From: Chara braunii
Lineage: Eukaryota > Streptophyta > Charophyceae > Charales > Characeae
Length of the DNA stretch: 48,667 bases
Reading direction: 5' to 3'
Assembly (NCBI GenBank): GCA_003427395.1
Contig: BFEA01000026.1
Coordinates: forward strand, 5,426,088-5,474,754
Below are positions 10,160 through 20,707 of the stretch, piece after piece. Within the stretch, counting starts at the first letter, position 1. Each line of letters begins with the position of its first letter. Both the position numbers and the translations under genes were made by a program. The notes below the pieces were generated by a model. That model saw only the letters and a list, made by a program, of their open reading frames with translations, had not been told where the DNA came from and did no database searches.

Positions 10160-11200
10160 GGACCATGGACCTTCCCAAAAGTGCCCACGACTTCTTGAAG
10201 GCTACCATGCTGCTAATAGACTTCATGAAGAGGGAACGCGTCTTCGAGTGGAACAATGCGGCAGAAGACGCCTTCTTCCACACACTTAATGAATCAGTAG
10301 TGGACTTACATGACTTCCACGTCTTTCACCCGGCCCTCCTTGGCCCACCAAGAGCACTGACACATCATCCAGCTTCGGCCCAGTCCTTGAGTAGGATGAC
10401 AACGACATACCCCTATCTCTAGAGCATTTCAGCATGAAGGGCCCCATCATCACACTGAAAAAAATCAATGACACGAGGGAAGAGGGGTTACTCACCTGCG
10501 TTGCAGCACTGAAACTTTGGCAGCACTTTCCGCTCGAGTGAAATCCGATTTGATCACCAACAACAGTCCTTCTGACTCCTTCGTTGTTCCATGAGATGCA
10601 ACCAACGATCAATAGCACCCACGCTCCGTGAATGGCATACATTCACTGGTTTGACTGTGACAGAAGCATGATGAACGATGTCGTGGTCAGACTCTCCCGC
10701 TGCATCCACATGACGTTGTTGCGTCTGTCCACATTACGCATGGACAAGGGCATCACTCGCCACTGCATTTGAGGGTGTGAGGAGGCTGATAGGGATTTCT
10801 GCACAATCCTTGAGAACTGTCGGGCCCTGCATCCTCTTGCTTCGGAATTCTCCATGAGCGATGGACTACTCAATGTACTCATCTTGCACTCGCACGGACT
10901 CGTCAACCTTCCCTGTGTTCCTCAAGGTGTGCACTTGCAAAAACGGTTGAAAAAAGCATCACGCATTGCCTCTTGTCGAACATCTGAGCATCAATCGTAG
11001 AAGGGTTGATAGACAAAGATTTTACTGGTCGGGACGCCATTGAGTTTGTGCGCATGTGTTCCATCTGCCAGCAGACCTGGTGTGTAGCCTTCCCTTATCG
11101 AGGGCTGAAGAATTTTGGCATTTCTAAGATGACCACTGCTTCGATTGGGCTGGACATCATGAGCCCCTTCCAATGGAGCTGACACGGCCATGACAGGATG
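10160..11200 (+). pseudogene. Decayed Ty3/gypsy pol (RT end, H2C2 finger, integrase start)
   Basis: Near 10165-10305 one frame reads PKSAHDFLKATMLLIDFMK and then VFEWNNAAEDAFFHTLNESV. This resembles the junction between reverse transcriptase and RNase H in Ty3/gypsy Pol, with an internal deletion. At about 10846 the phrase FSMSDGLLNVLILHSHGLVN resembles the spacer before integrase. From about 11000 the reading RDAIEFVRMCSICQQTWC matches the second half of the HHCC zinc finger of gypsy integrases, followed by TASIGLDIMSPF, comparable with the first catalytic Asp region. The pieces come in order on one strand but are separated by stops and frame changes. No LTRs were identified. The assignment rests on motif order. 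Confidence 0.6.
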
Positions 11201-12690
11201 TTGCCTGTCGCCACTGTCTGACCATAAATTTTAGTCGCGGTTCTTCCAGAAGGCAACCAAAACAGCTGGTTCATGAGCGAAACCACAAGCACAAACACAC
11301 AGTTAGATGAGCAAGCATGGCAAAGATGGAGCAAGCATGGCAAATTGCACAAGTTATCCGATGCGATGCGCTCTCTTCCCCCTGGACCACAGCGATTTGC
11401 AAGACTGCCGCCTCGAGGATTTGTTCCTTGCCCACAACAACACATAAGTTCACCCAGCCATGGGAGGTAATATTAGGCATGTGCTCTTGCGAGTTGGCAC
11501 ATGACCCCCCGGCCTGCCTCCCAGCAGGTTCCCCTCATCGCCCACTGTGTACGACATGGACTAACAAGGCACTCTCACCTCGCAGAGCCGGATGCACAAT
11601 CTGCCCATGAAAACCACGGGCCAACATCGCCAGGGCCCACAAGCAAATGCATCTGCTGGTGGGTGACCAACGAACATTGATTACCCTGGCCCTTTTCCAG
11701 CGGTGATCTGTTTGCGTTGCACCCAAAAAAGTTCGCACTGGAGGAGGAAATCTCATGCAAGCTTCTCCCCACGCTCTGAAGTCCCCGGTAGATTCTGCAT
11801 GCTGCTGACGATAACCTGAACAGTGCTGTGTTCGCCATCCACTTCCTGCCTCGCATTTGCCTGCCCCTGGTGTTCCACGCCCCCAAAGGTGGAAAAACAC
11901 CACCTTCATGAAGTTGCCTCTTTTCCGCATCAACAATCACAAGACCCGCCTTCCAGGACATGGTAATGTGGATCGTGCGCATTATTGAGCATCGAAAGCC
12001 TGAGAAAAAGCCCCACGAAATATAAGCATTGTTCCCTTTTTGTGACAAAGCCTCTGCTTCGTGGCCTACCTGTGCGAAGCTAGGGTCCTCTGCCAAGCAG
12101 CTATTGAACGACTATGAGGGTTATCGGCTTGGTACGCCAGACACTGGCACAAAGTCCACCTACCCACCCACCTCTCAGACGAATGTTGTCGGGCAGGTGC
12201 TCACCTTCCTAAGGAGCGATGGATGCTAGATGCCCATCCTGTGACAAGTGCAGGTTCAGCTTGCCCGCCTTTTGCGAAGGATACTCTGGCAGTCTTGGCT
12301 CTAAAAAAATGGACTCCCTAACCACACAAGTTTCGGCCGAAGAATGACGAGACTGCATCTGGGCCTGGATTCCAACTTCGCTAGCCCACAAATTTGGGCC
12401 TGAGGTTGGACTGCATCTGAGCCTGAATTTGGACCTCAACTTCTGTTAACCTACCATTGTGGCCAGAGGCTCTACTCCATTTCAGGGTTGAAACACTTGC
12501 CAGAAAGACAAGTGACTGTCTCTGGAGACGACAGAGCGGCCTTGGTTTGCTGTCAGCCACTGGACACCATCTAGGAGGAGAGAGAGAGTGGGCCAGAGGA
12601 CGAAATTTCGAGCTGCTGATGGTTTCTCTCCCATTTCCGATTCTTTCTGCTCCTATCCCCCTTCGATGCATAAGTAGTCATATCGAGTGT
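11201..12690. other. Unassigned sequence, perhaps further decayed retroelement
   Basis: No recognisable domain. Near 12340-12470 there are two diverged copies of a GACTGCATCTG-GCCTG-ATT--ACTTC word followed by TTAACCTACCA. The same phrase type (ATCTGGGCTCCAGTTCGGAC) flanks the TTAA MITE near 7690-7810, so it is another dispersed repeat fragment. Confidence 0.35.
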
Positions 12691-12698
12691 GCCGCTCT

Positions 12699-12816
12699 CA
12701 GGGCATACTCACACTCGAACCGTTTGACTTATTTCTGGACGGAGATGCGGCCAGCTACATCGAGCTACGGCCGTGAACGCAATCAGATACATTTGAGATA
12801 CTGCTAGTGTCAGTGT
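12699..12816. mobile_element. CAGGGCAT-family MITE, about 118 bp
   Basis: The left end CAGGGCATACTCACACT and the right part AATCAGATACATTTGAGATA, then CTGCTAGTGT, match the two ends of the family seen at 2717 and 5091. AGTGTGCCGCTCT stands on both sides, at 12686-12698 and 12812-12824. The inner eight bases GCCGCTCT fit the 8-bp target duplication of hAT elements, although the last bases of the right terminus look altered. Confidence 0.6.
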
Positions 12817-12824
12817 GCCGCTCT

Positions 12825-13496
12825 GTGTTGAGGAAAGAGGAACCAAAATCAGACTCCGTTTATCGAATGTCCGTTTGCTGATGTATTCTTTCGCGTCTCT
12901 CAACTTTCTCTCGACTTTGGGCCTATCGAAACAGCGATGTCGGGGAAGTCGGGGAAGTCCTGGTGGGACCAACTCCTTGGAAGGAGAGAATAACTCTGGG
13001 ACCCTCGTCTCGTCAGACCAAGCACAATCTCAACTCCTCCTCTTGTACGTGAAGCCTCTCTGCAACTGCCCTTGACACTTCCCCTCCGTCCCCTGTCTCG
13101 CGCGCAAAGCATCTAGCAACCCCTCCAAACACTCCCCCTTCCCCTGATTGCATCCGAGAGACGCTTGTTAGTTCCAGAATGAACCCATACAGTGCACGGC
13201 CTGGACCATGCATGGCATGCATAGTCAACCGGACCCCATCTCCAGCATTTTAGTCAAAAGGATGTTTCAAAAAAATGAAGAAGAAAAGACCAAGCATGAG
13301 TCGAACAGCCGCCCGCCCGTCAGGCAAAGCATCTTTGCAACTCCCCTCAAGACTTCCCCTCCTCCCAGCAGCGTTGTGTGCACCCCGTTGTGTGCAGAGT
13401 ATCTCACAAACCCTCGACATACTCCATCCCCCTCTACCCCCATTGCTTGCAAGGCAGCACTAACCTTCTTCCCAACTGTTCTATGCAAAGCATCTT
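12825..13496. other. No gene recognised; CCCCTCC-rich words
   Basis: The phrase GCAAAGCATCT followed by an ACTCCCC/ACTTCCCCTCC word recurs at about 13070-13140, 13320-13360 and 13480-13500. This suggests a diverged dispersed or tandem repeat. No protein or RNA signature. Confidence 0.35.
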
Positions 13497-13610
13497 GCTA
13501 CCTTCTTCACCGGAATGGAACACCCGGTCATTTTCAATGTGTCTAGACTGGAAGATCTGCCAAATACGGCTATAATGACGGGGTGTTCTATTCAGGAGAA
13601 GACGGTGGCC
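13497..13610. mobile_element. Foldback MITE, CTACCTTCTTC family, copy 1
   Basis: The left arm GCTACCTTCTTCACCGGAAT leads to ACACCCGGTCATT. The right arm GCTATAATGACGGGGTGTTC leads to TTCAGGAGAAGACGGTGGC, the inverse of the left arm with some substitutions. Copies 2 (30459-30570) and 3 (33033-33145) have the same length and plan. Confidence 0.72.
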
Positions 13611-14535
13611 TCCCACACTCCCCCTCCCTGACCCATCAAGTGTGCAAACGGATTTTGCTATCCCTATTCACACTCCCCTGATAGTGTAGGCGAGGCAGAG
13701 GGGCTGCTGAAGGCCACTTGCATGCATCCAAAATGTTTGAGAGCATACATAGGAATCCAGAGGAGCCCCTTCAGACCGAGTGCTTCCAAAACTGTTCGGC
13801 GGCTAGAGCCTTGCCAGATCCATGTCCCAAGGCCGGCACAGACCTCTGATTAAGCCTCTCCGGACTGTTTTCAATTCGGGCCCTCAAACTCCCAGTCTTG
13901 GGCAGTCCACCTCATACCATCGCATAGAATGGCCATGATTGCATATTCATTACGCACATCAAGGTAGTGATCCTTCAGTGGTGGGGGGACTCACTGAGGC
14001 CACCCACTCCGAGTTCGCTAAAGCGCATTGTGACAAAGACGAATCTGTCAGCAAGCGGACTCACATTGTAGCCTTTCCGTGCTGCGGCCAAGGTTGGCGC
14101 TGTGACTTTTCTCTATGGGAGTGTGCAACCACTGAATGTCATCACAAACCATAGAGTAGTTCTAACTAAAAATTCAGGGCACCTGTGAGATACGTTTTCA
14201 ATACATCTACAACAACTCTACACATTCGAAACACAATTTTTGCTTGATTGGTGCAAAAATTCAGCAAAATACTCATGCTTTGGCATCAAATGATCAAAAC
14301 CTTTCTTTTCTTTTAACCAACCCGAGCAGATGCTACGGGTGCTGATAAGAGCAGACACCACTAGCACTGACCGGGAGGCTCCATCTATTGATGGGGACCA
14401 CCACCTGCTGGAAAGCGGGTCCCGCGTCCGTGAACATTGTGAACATTGAGAATGTTTGTGTGAACAGATATGCAGTTGTAATAGCAGCGGTTCTTTTTTG
14501 AAACCTGACTTCCCCTCAATTGTGGTCTGATGTTA
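13611..14535. other. Unassigned intergenic sequence
   Basis: I see no conserved domain, RNA or repeat within the window that matches this stretch. A 71-codon open frame at 13939-14154 has no recognisable motif. Confidence 0.35.
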
Positions 14536-14636
14536 GGAAAAGCAGTAACTTTCTTTTATCAATAGAGAACAAATGGGCGCGTCCGACTGACAGACAAACA
14601 GACAGAGAGAGACATTTATGAGAGAAGCACAGCCAG

Positions 14637-14671
<35 letters not shown>

Positions 14672-14685
14672 AAAAGCAGTAACTT
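14536..14685 (+). mobile_element. Short poly(A)-tailed retrosequence with 16-bp target duplication
   Basis: GGAAAAGCAGTAACTT occurs at 14536-14551 and 14670-14685. Between the copies are about 87 bp of sequence (TCTTTTATCAATAGAGAACA at its start, GAAGCACAGCCAGG near its end) and an A run of about 29 (14640-14668). A tail directly abutting a perfect target duplication is the signature of target-primed insertion. The source RNA is unidentified and no Pol III boxes are visible. Confidence 0.8.
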
Positions 14686-14704
14686 CTGCCGGAACAGATG
14701 TACC

Positions 14705-15400
14705 TAGATCTAGGTTACCAGCTGGGCCGCTGGGGTGGCCCGGCTGGGCACCCTGAGGGTCGGTGCCCCTTGAGTGGTCAGATGTCGACCAGCCGACCAG
14801 TCCGCTGATCGGCTGGTCGGCACCTACCGGCGGGGGTCGTCGGCACCCCGCAATTTTTTTTTTATTATTATGATTTTTTTTGGGTCCAGAATCCCCAATA
14901 ACCCCACCAACACCCCCACACCCGCCCCCGATACCCCCATACACCTCCTCAAAACCCCCAAAACGCCCCCCAACACCCTCATACCCCCCCCAAATACCCC
15001 CTATACCACCCCTATACCCCCCTATACAACCCCTATACGCCCCCCCCCCCCAACCCCCGCATACCCTCCCCAATCCCCAAAAGTTTCTCAGCAGATTTGG
15101 GATGTACTCAGCAAGCGCAGTACAGCCCCCAACTCAGATTTGAAAAAAAAAATCAGTGGATGGCTGTTTTCTGAGACCGCCGACCGGTCGGCCCTACTGG
15201 TCGGCTGAAAAATGGTCGGCAGTCGGCAGCTATACAACCCTGGTTATGCTGGATATAAATCAAATGATTTTACCTGAGGGTCGGTCCGGAATTCCTTACC
15301 AAATTGAAAATAAAAAAATAAGATCATATGGGTCTAGGCGGCACTGGACCCGGTGGCCTGGCCGGGCAAGTGGCCCTGGGCTGCTTTAGTAGCCTAGCCT
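14705..15400. mobile_element. Possible GC-rich-ended non-autonomous element
   Basis: The left part (14712-14750, GGTTACCAGCTGGGCCGCTG) resembles the inverse of the right part (15345-15395, CCCTGGGCTGCTTTAGTAGC). The interior holds inverted GACCAGCCGACCAG/GGTCGGC words at 14785-14822 and 15180-15225, and the C-rich tract below. Similar termini occur at 18704-18950. The ends are too diverged to be sure of the boundaries. Confidence 0.35.
14890..15075. repeat. C-rich degenerate minisatellite
   Basis: Units of the type ACCCCCTATA/ATACCCCC/AACACCCC repeat irregularly over about 185 bases, including a run of ten or more C's near 15042-15053. The minus strand therefore has many closely spaced G runs able to form G-quadruplexes. 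Confidence 0.85.
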
Positions 15401-15479
15401 ACGATGCTATGCAAGGCAAATGTAGCTATGCAAAGTTTCCCATGCACTTTCATGTTTTTCCTATCCATGCGGCTGAACT

Positions 15480-16050
15480 GCTTGCCTCCGTACCTGCTTA
15501 TCTGTCTGTGTGTGTTTTCCTGCCTGCCTGTTGCCTGCTTATCTATCTGTGTGTGTGCCTGTCTTTCGGTCTGCATGTCTGTCTGTCTGCCTGCCTGCTG
15601 CATATCAGTCTGGTCTTGCCTGCTCCCCTGCCCGTGTGCCCATCTGTCTGTCGCTCAGTGGGTCAGTTGCTCGGTCAGTCGGGCAGTCAGCCAGTGGGTT
15701 GGTCGGTCAGTGGGTTGGTCGCTGGGTTGGTCAGTGGATCAGTCAGTGGTTTTGTCACGCAGACCGTTGGGCGGTGTATGGCTGGGTGTATGGGGGGTCT
15801 ACCCACCTGCCTGCGCACCTGCTTGTGTGCCCATCCGTCTGTCGATCTGTTGGTCAGGCAGCTGGTATGTTCGTCAGTCATTCAGTGGGTCAGTTGTTGG
15901 TCGGCTAGTGGGTGGGTTGCTGGGTGGGTTGCTGGGTGGGTGAGTCACTGGGTACATCAGGCGGGGGTTGGGCGGCTGGTTGGTCGGTCGCTCGGTCGGT
16001 GGGTTCGTGAGTTGGCCGATCAATCGGTAGATCAGTCAGTCAGTCAGTGA

Positions 16051-16110
<60 letters not shown>

Positions 16111-16112
16111 TC
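15480..16112. repeat. Tetranucleotide-derived simple sequence (TCTG, GGTC, GTTG types)
   Basis: This long stretch is built of shifting four-base words: TGCC/TGTC at 15500-15620, TCAG/TGGG/TTGG mixes at 15655-15960, and a pure (TCTG)n run from about 16048 to 16111. Open frames across it are low-complexity Cys/Ser/Val/Gly repeats and are not genes. Confidence 0.85.
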
Positions 16113-16600
16113 TCTCTGTTTGTTTCTGCCTGCATGTCTGACTCTCTGCCTGCTTGGCTTGTCTACTCCCTCCCTCCCTTCCCCCTATCCACCCAACTGA
16201 GGCACTCAATAAATCACATCTTTTGTTCAGTGAAAGGCCCCACGCAAAGTTTGAACAGGTTATATCAAAGGTTTTCGCAAACCAGCAAGTGTGTTACATG
16301 GATCAAACGATGTATTCAAGCAAAGTTCACACACACAAGAAGAAACCGAAGAGTGTGCTAGCACTCAGCTTATGCTGACATCAAAGACCACATATTTTTC
16401 ATCCTGATTGTGTCAAGTGCGGCCTGACAGCATCGCCGCTTGCTTCTTTGCTGCATACTCAGCAAAGCGATTCAGATCTTGCTGTATGATACTCCCGACT
16501 AGGGGTGAGAGAGCCTGTTCACAATAAAACAACACAACATATGGGTCTGTTAAAGGTGAAAAACACATTAGAGTACATGATGAGAAATACGTAACCACAT
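16113..16600. other. No gene recognised
   Basis: Unique-looking sequence between two simple-sequence arrays. No domain, RNA or inverted repeat is visible. Confidence 0.35.
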
Positions 16601-16610
16601 TCTCTCTCTC

Positions 16611-16683
<73 letters not shown>

Positions 16684-16753
16684 NNNNNNNNNNNNNNNNN
16701 NNNNNNNNNNNNNNNNNNNNNNNNNNNNNNNNNNNNNNNNNNNNNNNNNNNNN

Positions 16754-16818
<65 letters not shown>
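16601..16818. repeat. (TC)n - N gap - (CA)n
   Basis: A TC run, broken once by TATC, enters an N gap at 16684-16753 and emerges as a CA run ending at 16818. The gap was probably caused by the repeats, so the true length and motif junction are unknown. Confidence 0.95.
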
Positions 16819-16820
<2 letters not shown>

Positions 16821-17575
16821 CGTTAATTGCTCCGTGTCCGCCCATTTCAAAAGTCACATTCACTGTTCGGATATGCAATGTGCATTTCATAGCCAGGGAG
16901 AAAAGTTGCATGCTTTCTCCTGCTTTTTCCACCTCGCAATAAGTGTTGCCTTTCTGCTGAATATACCCATAAAGTCGCTGATTGAGCTGTTCTGAGTAAA
17001 TGATCCTCATTCCAGCTGAGCTGGCACAGAGGAACTTTCCTCATATCACGAAGTTACTTTTGTCCACAAATAACAGAAATCAAACAATACAGTTCTCCGT
17101 CACTGCCGTCTAGGATCAAATAGTGCCACGGCCGTAGAAGTCAGGGATCTACAAGTACGCTCAGTTGTTGTCCAAGAGTGATGGACCGTAGTGTCGCATG
17201 CCCGAAGACAATCAGATATGGGCATGGCGCAGAACCCTAGAACCAACCAAGGAGAATGAGCAAAATACACTGCAGCGGAAGCCTGGATACACACAGATCT
17301 CACTCAAAACGACTCAGGCTGACTGCACTCACTAATCATCATCAAACAAGGTGAGAAGGCATGACGCTCAACATCCAGACGAAGAGTGTCATGCCAGAAC
17401 AGCATCCACAGATGAGGAGGCGGGAGAAGAGACAAAGGGGAATAGAAATGGAGATGTTGCCAACTCAAATGTCGCCCAAATGAAGTCTCCAAACATAGTC
17501 TCCCACCGTCTCTGTCCAGATATCGGTCTGAGTCCAATGTCACCCAGTCCCAACTCTCGAAATCTCTCTCTATCT
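16819..17575. other. No gene recognised
   Basis: No protein, RNA or window-internal repeat is recognised in this stretch. Confidence 0.35.
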
Positions 17576-17700
17576 CTAGAAGAAAAGAAGAAGAAGAAGA
17601 AGGAAGAAGAAGTAAGAAGAAGGAAGAAGAAGGAAGAAGAAGGAAGAAGAAGAAGAAGAAGAAGAACCAGAGGGAGGGAGGAGGAAGATGGGTGATGTAG
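17576..17700. repeat. Imperfect (GAA)n purine tract
   Basis: AAGAAG and GGAAGAAG words repeat on the plus strand, giving an almost pure purine strand. The mirror-type sequence could form a triplex. Confidence 0.85.
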
Positions 17701-18019
17701 CTGGAGGGGGACGAAGAAGAAGAATCCTCTCGAAGTCTCTGGAAGGTGGAGCCAGATACTGACCAGCACAAAGGTGTCTCCTCCGAGCTGTGATGCAGGT
17801 GGAAGGCGCCGGAAGTCGAACAGGAGCTATCGTGCCAAGTCTGCAGGTGGGTCTCTCATAGTCTGGCCTCTGACATCAACCTCCTACTCCACTACTCTGC
17901 CTATCTCCTCCACCGAAGCAGCGCTCCCCAGCAGCGTGTAGACCTCAACCTCTAACTCTGCGTGCCACAACTTAGGCTGGCCCAGCTATATATAATGCTG
18001 GGCCTACTGCTGTGTGGCC

Positions 18020-18215
18020 CAAGGAGAAGTGAACTTGGCGCCCAGCTGAAGGAAACTGGCGCCCAAGGAGCCTCAATACACAGGACGAACAGAATGCTGC
18101 AATCTGGCGCCCAAACTGAAACAGGAGTGAACTTGGCGCCCAGCTGAAATGCTGCAATCTCCTGCCCAAACTGAAAGGGAGTGAACTTGGCACCCAAACT
18201 GGAACCCGACCTGAA
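18020..18215. repeat. Degenerate minisatellite with GTGAACTTGGCGCCCA unit
   Basis: The phrase GTGAACTTGGC(G/A)CCCA recurs at about 18028, 18127 and 18181. Shorter ACTGGCGCCCA and ATCTGGCGCCCA relatives lie between, along with two ATGCTGCAATCT words. The flanks carry GCGTGCCACAAC (about 17960) and GCATGCCACACG (about 18335), so it may be the interior of a larger element. Confidence 0.5.
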
Positions 18216-18699
18216 AAAGAGTGAACCAGACCGAAGGAGACTGGGAAAATGGAATGCAGAGGCCCAAAAGGGAACGACTAACCCCCTGAGCCAACCCCCT
18301 AACCTATGGCCGGGCCCAGGGGGCCCGTGTGGTGCATGCCACACGTAGTACAATAGGTAAGCCTGTTATAGCTGCAATGAGCTATAATGATGCATGGGTA
18401 CGGTATGGCCCCAGTGTCAGTGATTCACAGCGTTCAGTCAGGACAACGCAGGGGACATGCAAGTCTTGTCCCACAGCCAGCAGTAACTCAGCACCTAACT
18501 TCAGTGAGCTTCAGCAGAGGACTGCTGAAATCAGCCTGTGTGCTGACAATCTCACGACTGCTTGGAGTCACTGGCCGCTCATGAGCAACTTCCATCATGC
18601 ATGAATGGCATCAGACTCCAATCTCTGGATCTTTATCCGTTCCTGTTAATCTTCTTGGCTCAATGAAAGCAGTTGCACCAAATCCAGATTTATAATCTT

Positions 18700-18875
18700 T
18701 AAACCTGGGCTACCAGCCGGGCCGCCCGGGTCACCCTACTTTCCCGGGCGGTCGGCCGTGCAAGGACCAGGGAACAACCTAGCAAAAAAGAAAAAGGAAA
18801 AAGAAAAAAAAAACGATGCTATGCAGAAAAATAAACTGAACAACTTTTGCCTCAGGGTCACATCGAAATTCTTCA

Positions 18876-18907
<32 letters not shown>

Positions 18908-18955
18908 GGGCCCGGCCAGGCAAGTGGTCCCAGGCCATTCTGGTAGACTAGCTTT
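18700..18955. mobile_element. Possible GC-rich-ended insertion with long T tract
   Basis: TTTAAACCTGGGCTACCAGC at about 18699 and GTAGACTAGCTTTAAACATC at about 18941 form a weak inverted pair, with GC-rich GGGCCG/CGGCCAGG words inside each end. The centre has A-rich (18783-18813) and T-rich (18879-18907) tracts. The ends resemble those at 14705 and 15400. Confidence 0.35.
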
Positions 18956-19343
18956 AAACATCATCCATCCATTCCTCCATTCATTCATCCACCCATCTTT
19001 TCAACCGTTCATCCGCCCATCCCTCCAAGTGTCCGTTCATTCATGTGTTCACCCGATACATACGCACATATCTACACGACTCCTGAGCCTTGTTTAATCT
19101 GCCCTACCTTTGTCTTCCTTTGCTTCGTCTTCCTTCCATCTTTCTTCACTCCTATCCTCTCTCTCTTTGATGTGCATCTTTTTCGTAGCATGCAAGTGGG
19201 CCAGTACAGCACACGGAGATGTGCGCAGTTCGCGCTCGAGTGCATCAACGTGGCAAGCCTTGTATGTGAGAGGCCCAGTAAAGGGGGTGCCAAAAGGAGA
19301 AATAAAAGAGAAACGGCGAGAAAAGCAGAAATAAGGAAAGAGA
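18956..19343. other. CATC/CATT-rich sequence upstream of LINE A
   Basis: From 18959 to about 19050 the plus strand is rich in CATCCATTC words. The remainder is unassigned. It ends in an A-rich, purine-rich stretch (19290-19350), which is the insertion target of LINE A. Confidence 0.5.
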
Positions 19344-19363
19344 AGAAAGAACTGCACAGGCAA
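19344..19363. repeat. Left target-site duplication of LINE A
   Basis: AGAAAGAACTGCACAGGCAA is identical to 24371-24390. The first seven bases overlap the GAAA-rich tail motif, so the duplication is at least 13 and at most about 20 bp. Confidence 0.88.
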
Positions 19364-19459
19364 TAAAACCCTGCCCTACAATCTAACAATGTCACAGCAG
19401 CAAGAACCATCGAAAATCAGGCAGGAAAAATAGAAAATTTTATACAGCAATAAGAATCA

Positions 19460-20707
19460 ATGCAGAGCGTCACAGCACTCAGAAACGGGCAATCAAGCCC
19501 AACCAGAATAAACTGGTACGCTAAGGGACTTCAGATAATCAGCTGGAACATCAATGGCCTCGGAAACATTCTGACCGACGAAGACAAACTCAGAGACATC
19601 CGGACAGGCCTGGTGGGGAAGGACATCCCCAAACCAGACCGTATACTCCTCCAAGAGACACATTTATCCAACCTGAACAACCACCGGAAGATACAACAGA
19701 GGATGGAGAGAGCTGTAGGAGGATGTGCAGTCACAATGTGGTCCAACAGAGTCGGCCAAAGCAATAGAGGGACAGCGATACTGATCCCTAAAACGTCAAA
19801 AATCCTGACCGAAGGACATATCCTCAACAGCGAGGGGGATAGAAAGGAAGGGAGATGGTCGTGGATGGACATTAAGTGGCAAGGTGAGGATCTGCGAATT
19901 CTCAACCTGTACGCACCCAACACGGAATCCGACAGACTGATCTTCTTTGAAAATATCAAACCCCTCATCCCCAACCCACAGCCAGTAATCATGGCAGGAG
20001 ATTGGAACACAACCCTGGACCCAAACCTGGATCGGATCTCAAGAACAGTACTAATGGGACCCACTAGAGCGAGCACCAGGATCCGAAACCTGATGACCCA
20101 ATTCGAACTCTGCGACCCCCTCAGGGCACTGCACCCGGACAAGAGAATTTTCTCCCGGATAAGGAGAAACCTAGCAAATCGGACCTCGCTGTCCAGGATT
20201 GACTACTTCCTCATATCCGAGAGCCTCCTAGNGACAGTCAAAAAGGCCGAAATCCTCCCATCAGCAGCCTTCAAAGGTTTGGACCACAAACCCATCCAGA
20301 TGCTGCTCAACTTCAATGTACCAGTACAAACAGGTCAAGGTTTCTTCAAGCTAAATAACTCACTATTAAGAACCGAGAGAATGAAGACGACAGTCCAAGA
20401 ACAATGGGCTATCAATAAGCAGCGAGAATCAAGGAGAATAAATAGTCACCAGTGGTTCATCGATAGCTACACAGAGTTAACACAAGCAGTATCAGCGGAA
20501 TCTAGAGATATTGTTAGAGACCGAAAAAGAAGAAGGGAAGAACTCCAATTCGCGATGGCCGTCGCTGAAGAGAATCTGGCGGAGGACCCAACTAGCAGCT
20601 TCTACCAAGAACTTCTAGACGACACCAAGGAGGAACTAAACGAATGGAGAAGATGGGAACTCAAGAGGTTTACAAATACGGGCGAGGATGACAGACTATG
20701 CACTTAA
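19460..20707 (+). pseudogene. LINE A ORF2 part 1: AP-type endonuclease
   Basis: The frame runs 415 codons from an ATG and holds an endonuclease/exonuclease/phosphatase domain, which nicks target DNA to prime reverse transcription. Visible motifs are ISWNINGLGN (N30 and N32), LLQETHL (catalytic E66), LNLYAPN (Y151), MAGDWNTTLD (D181, N183), SRIDYFLIS (D248) and LDHKPI (D275-H276, in place of the usual SDH). The N at 20232 leaves residue 258 undefined. The linker after about residue 300 is Arg/Glu-rich. The frame is lost near 20690: the next frame continues with TDYALNESMTKFFFSKIK, so a one-base indel separates it from the RT part. The ATG is preceded closely by an in-frame TAA and is the first plausible start. 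Confidence 0.9.

Noticed and set aside
14516-15208. Gly-rich (minus) and Pro-rich (plus) frames
   Set aside because: They translate the C-rich minisatellite and an A run.
15328-16050. Open frame of 240 codons
   Set aside because: It is translated tetranucleotide simple sequence with Ser, Val, Gly and Cys periodicity.
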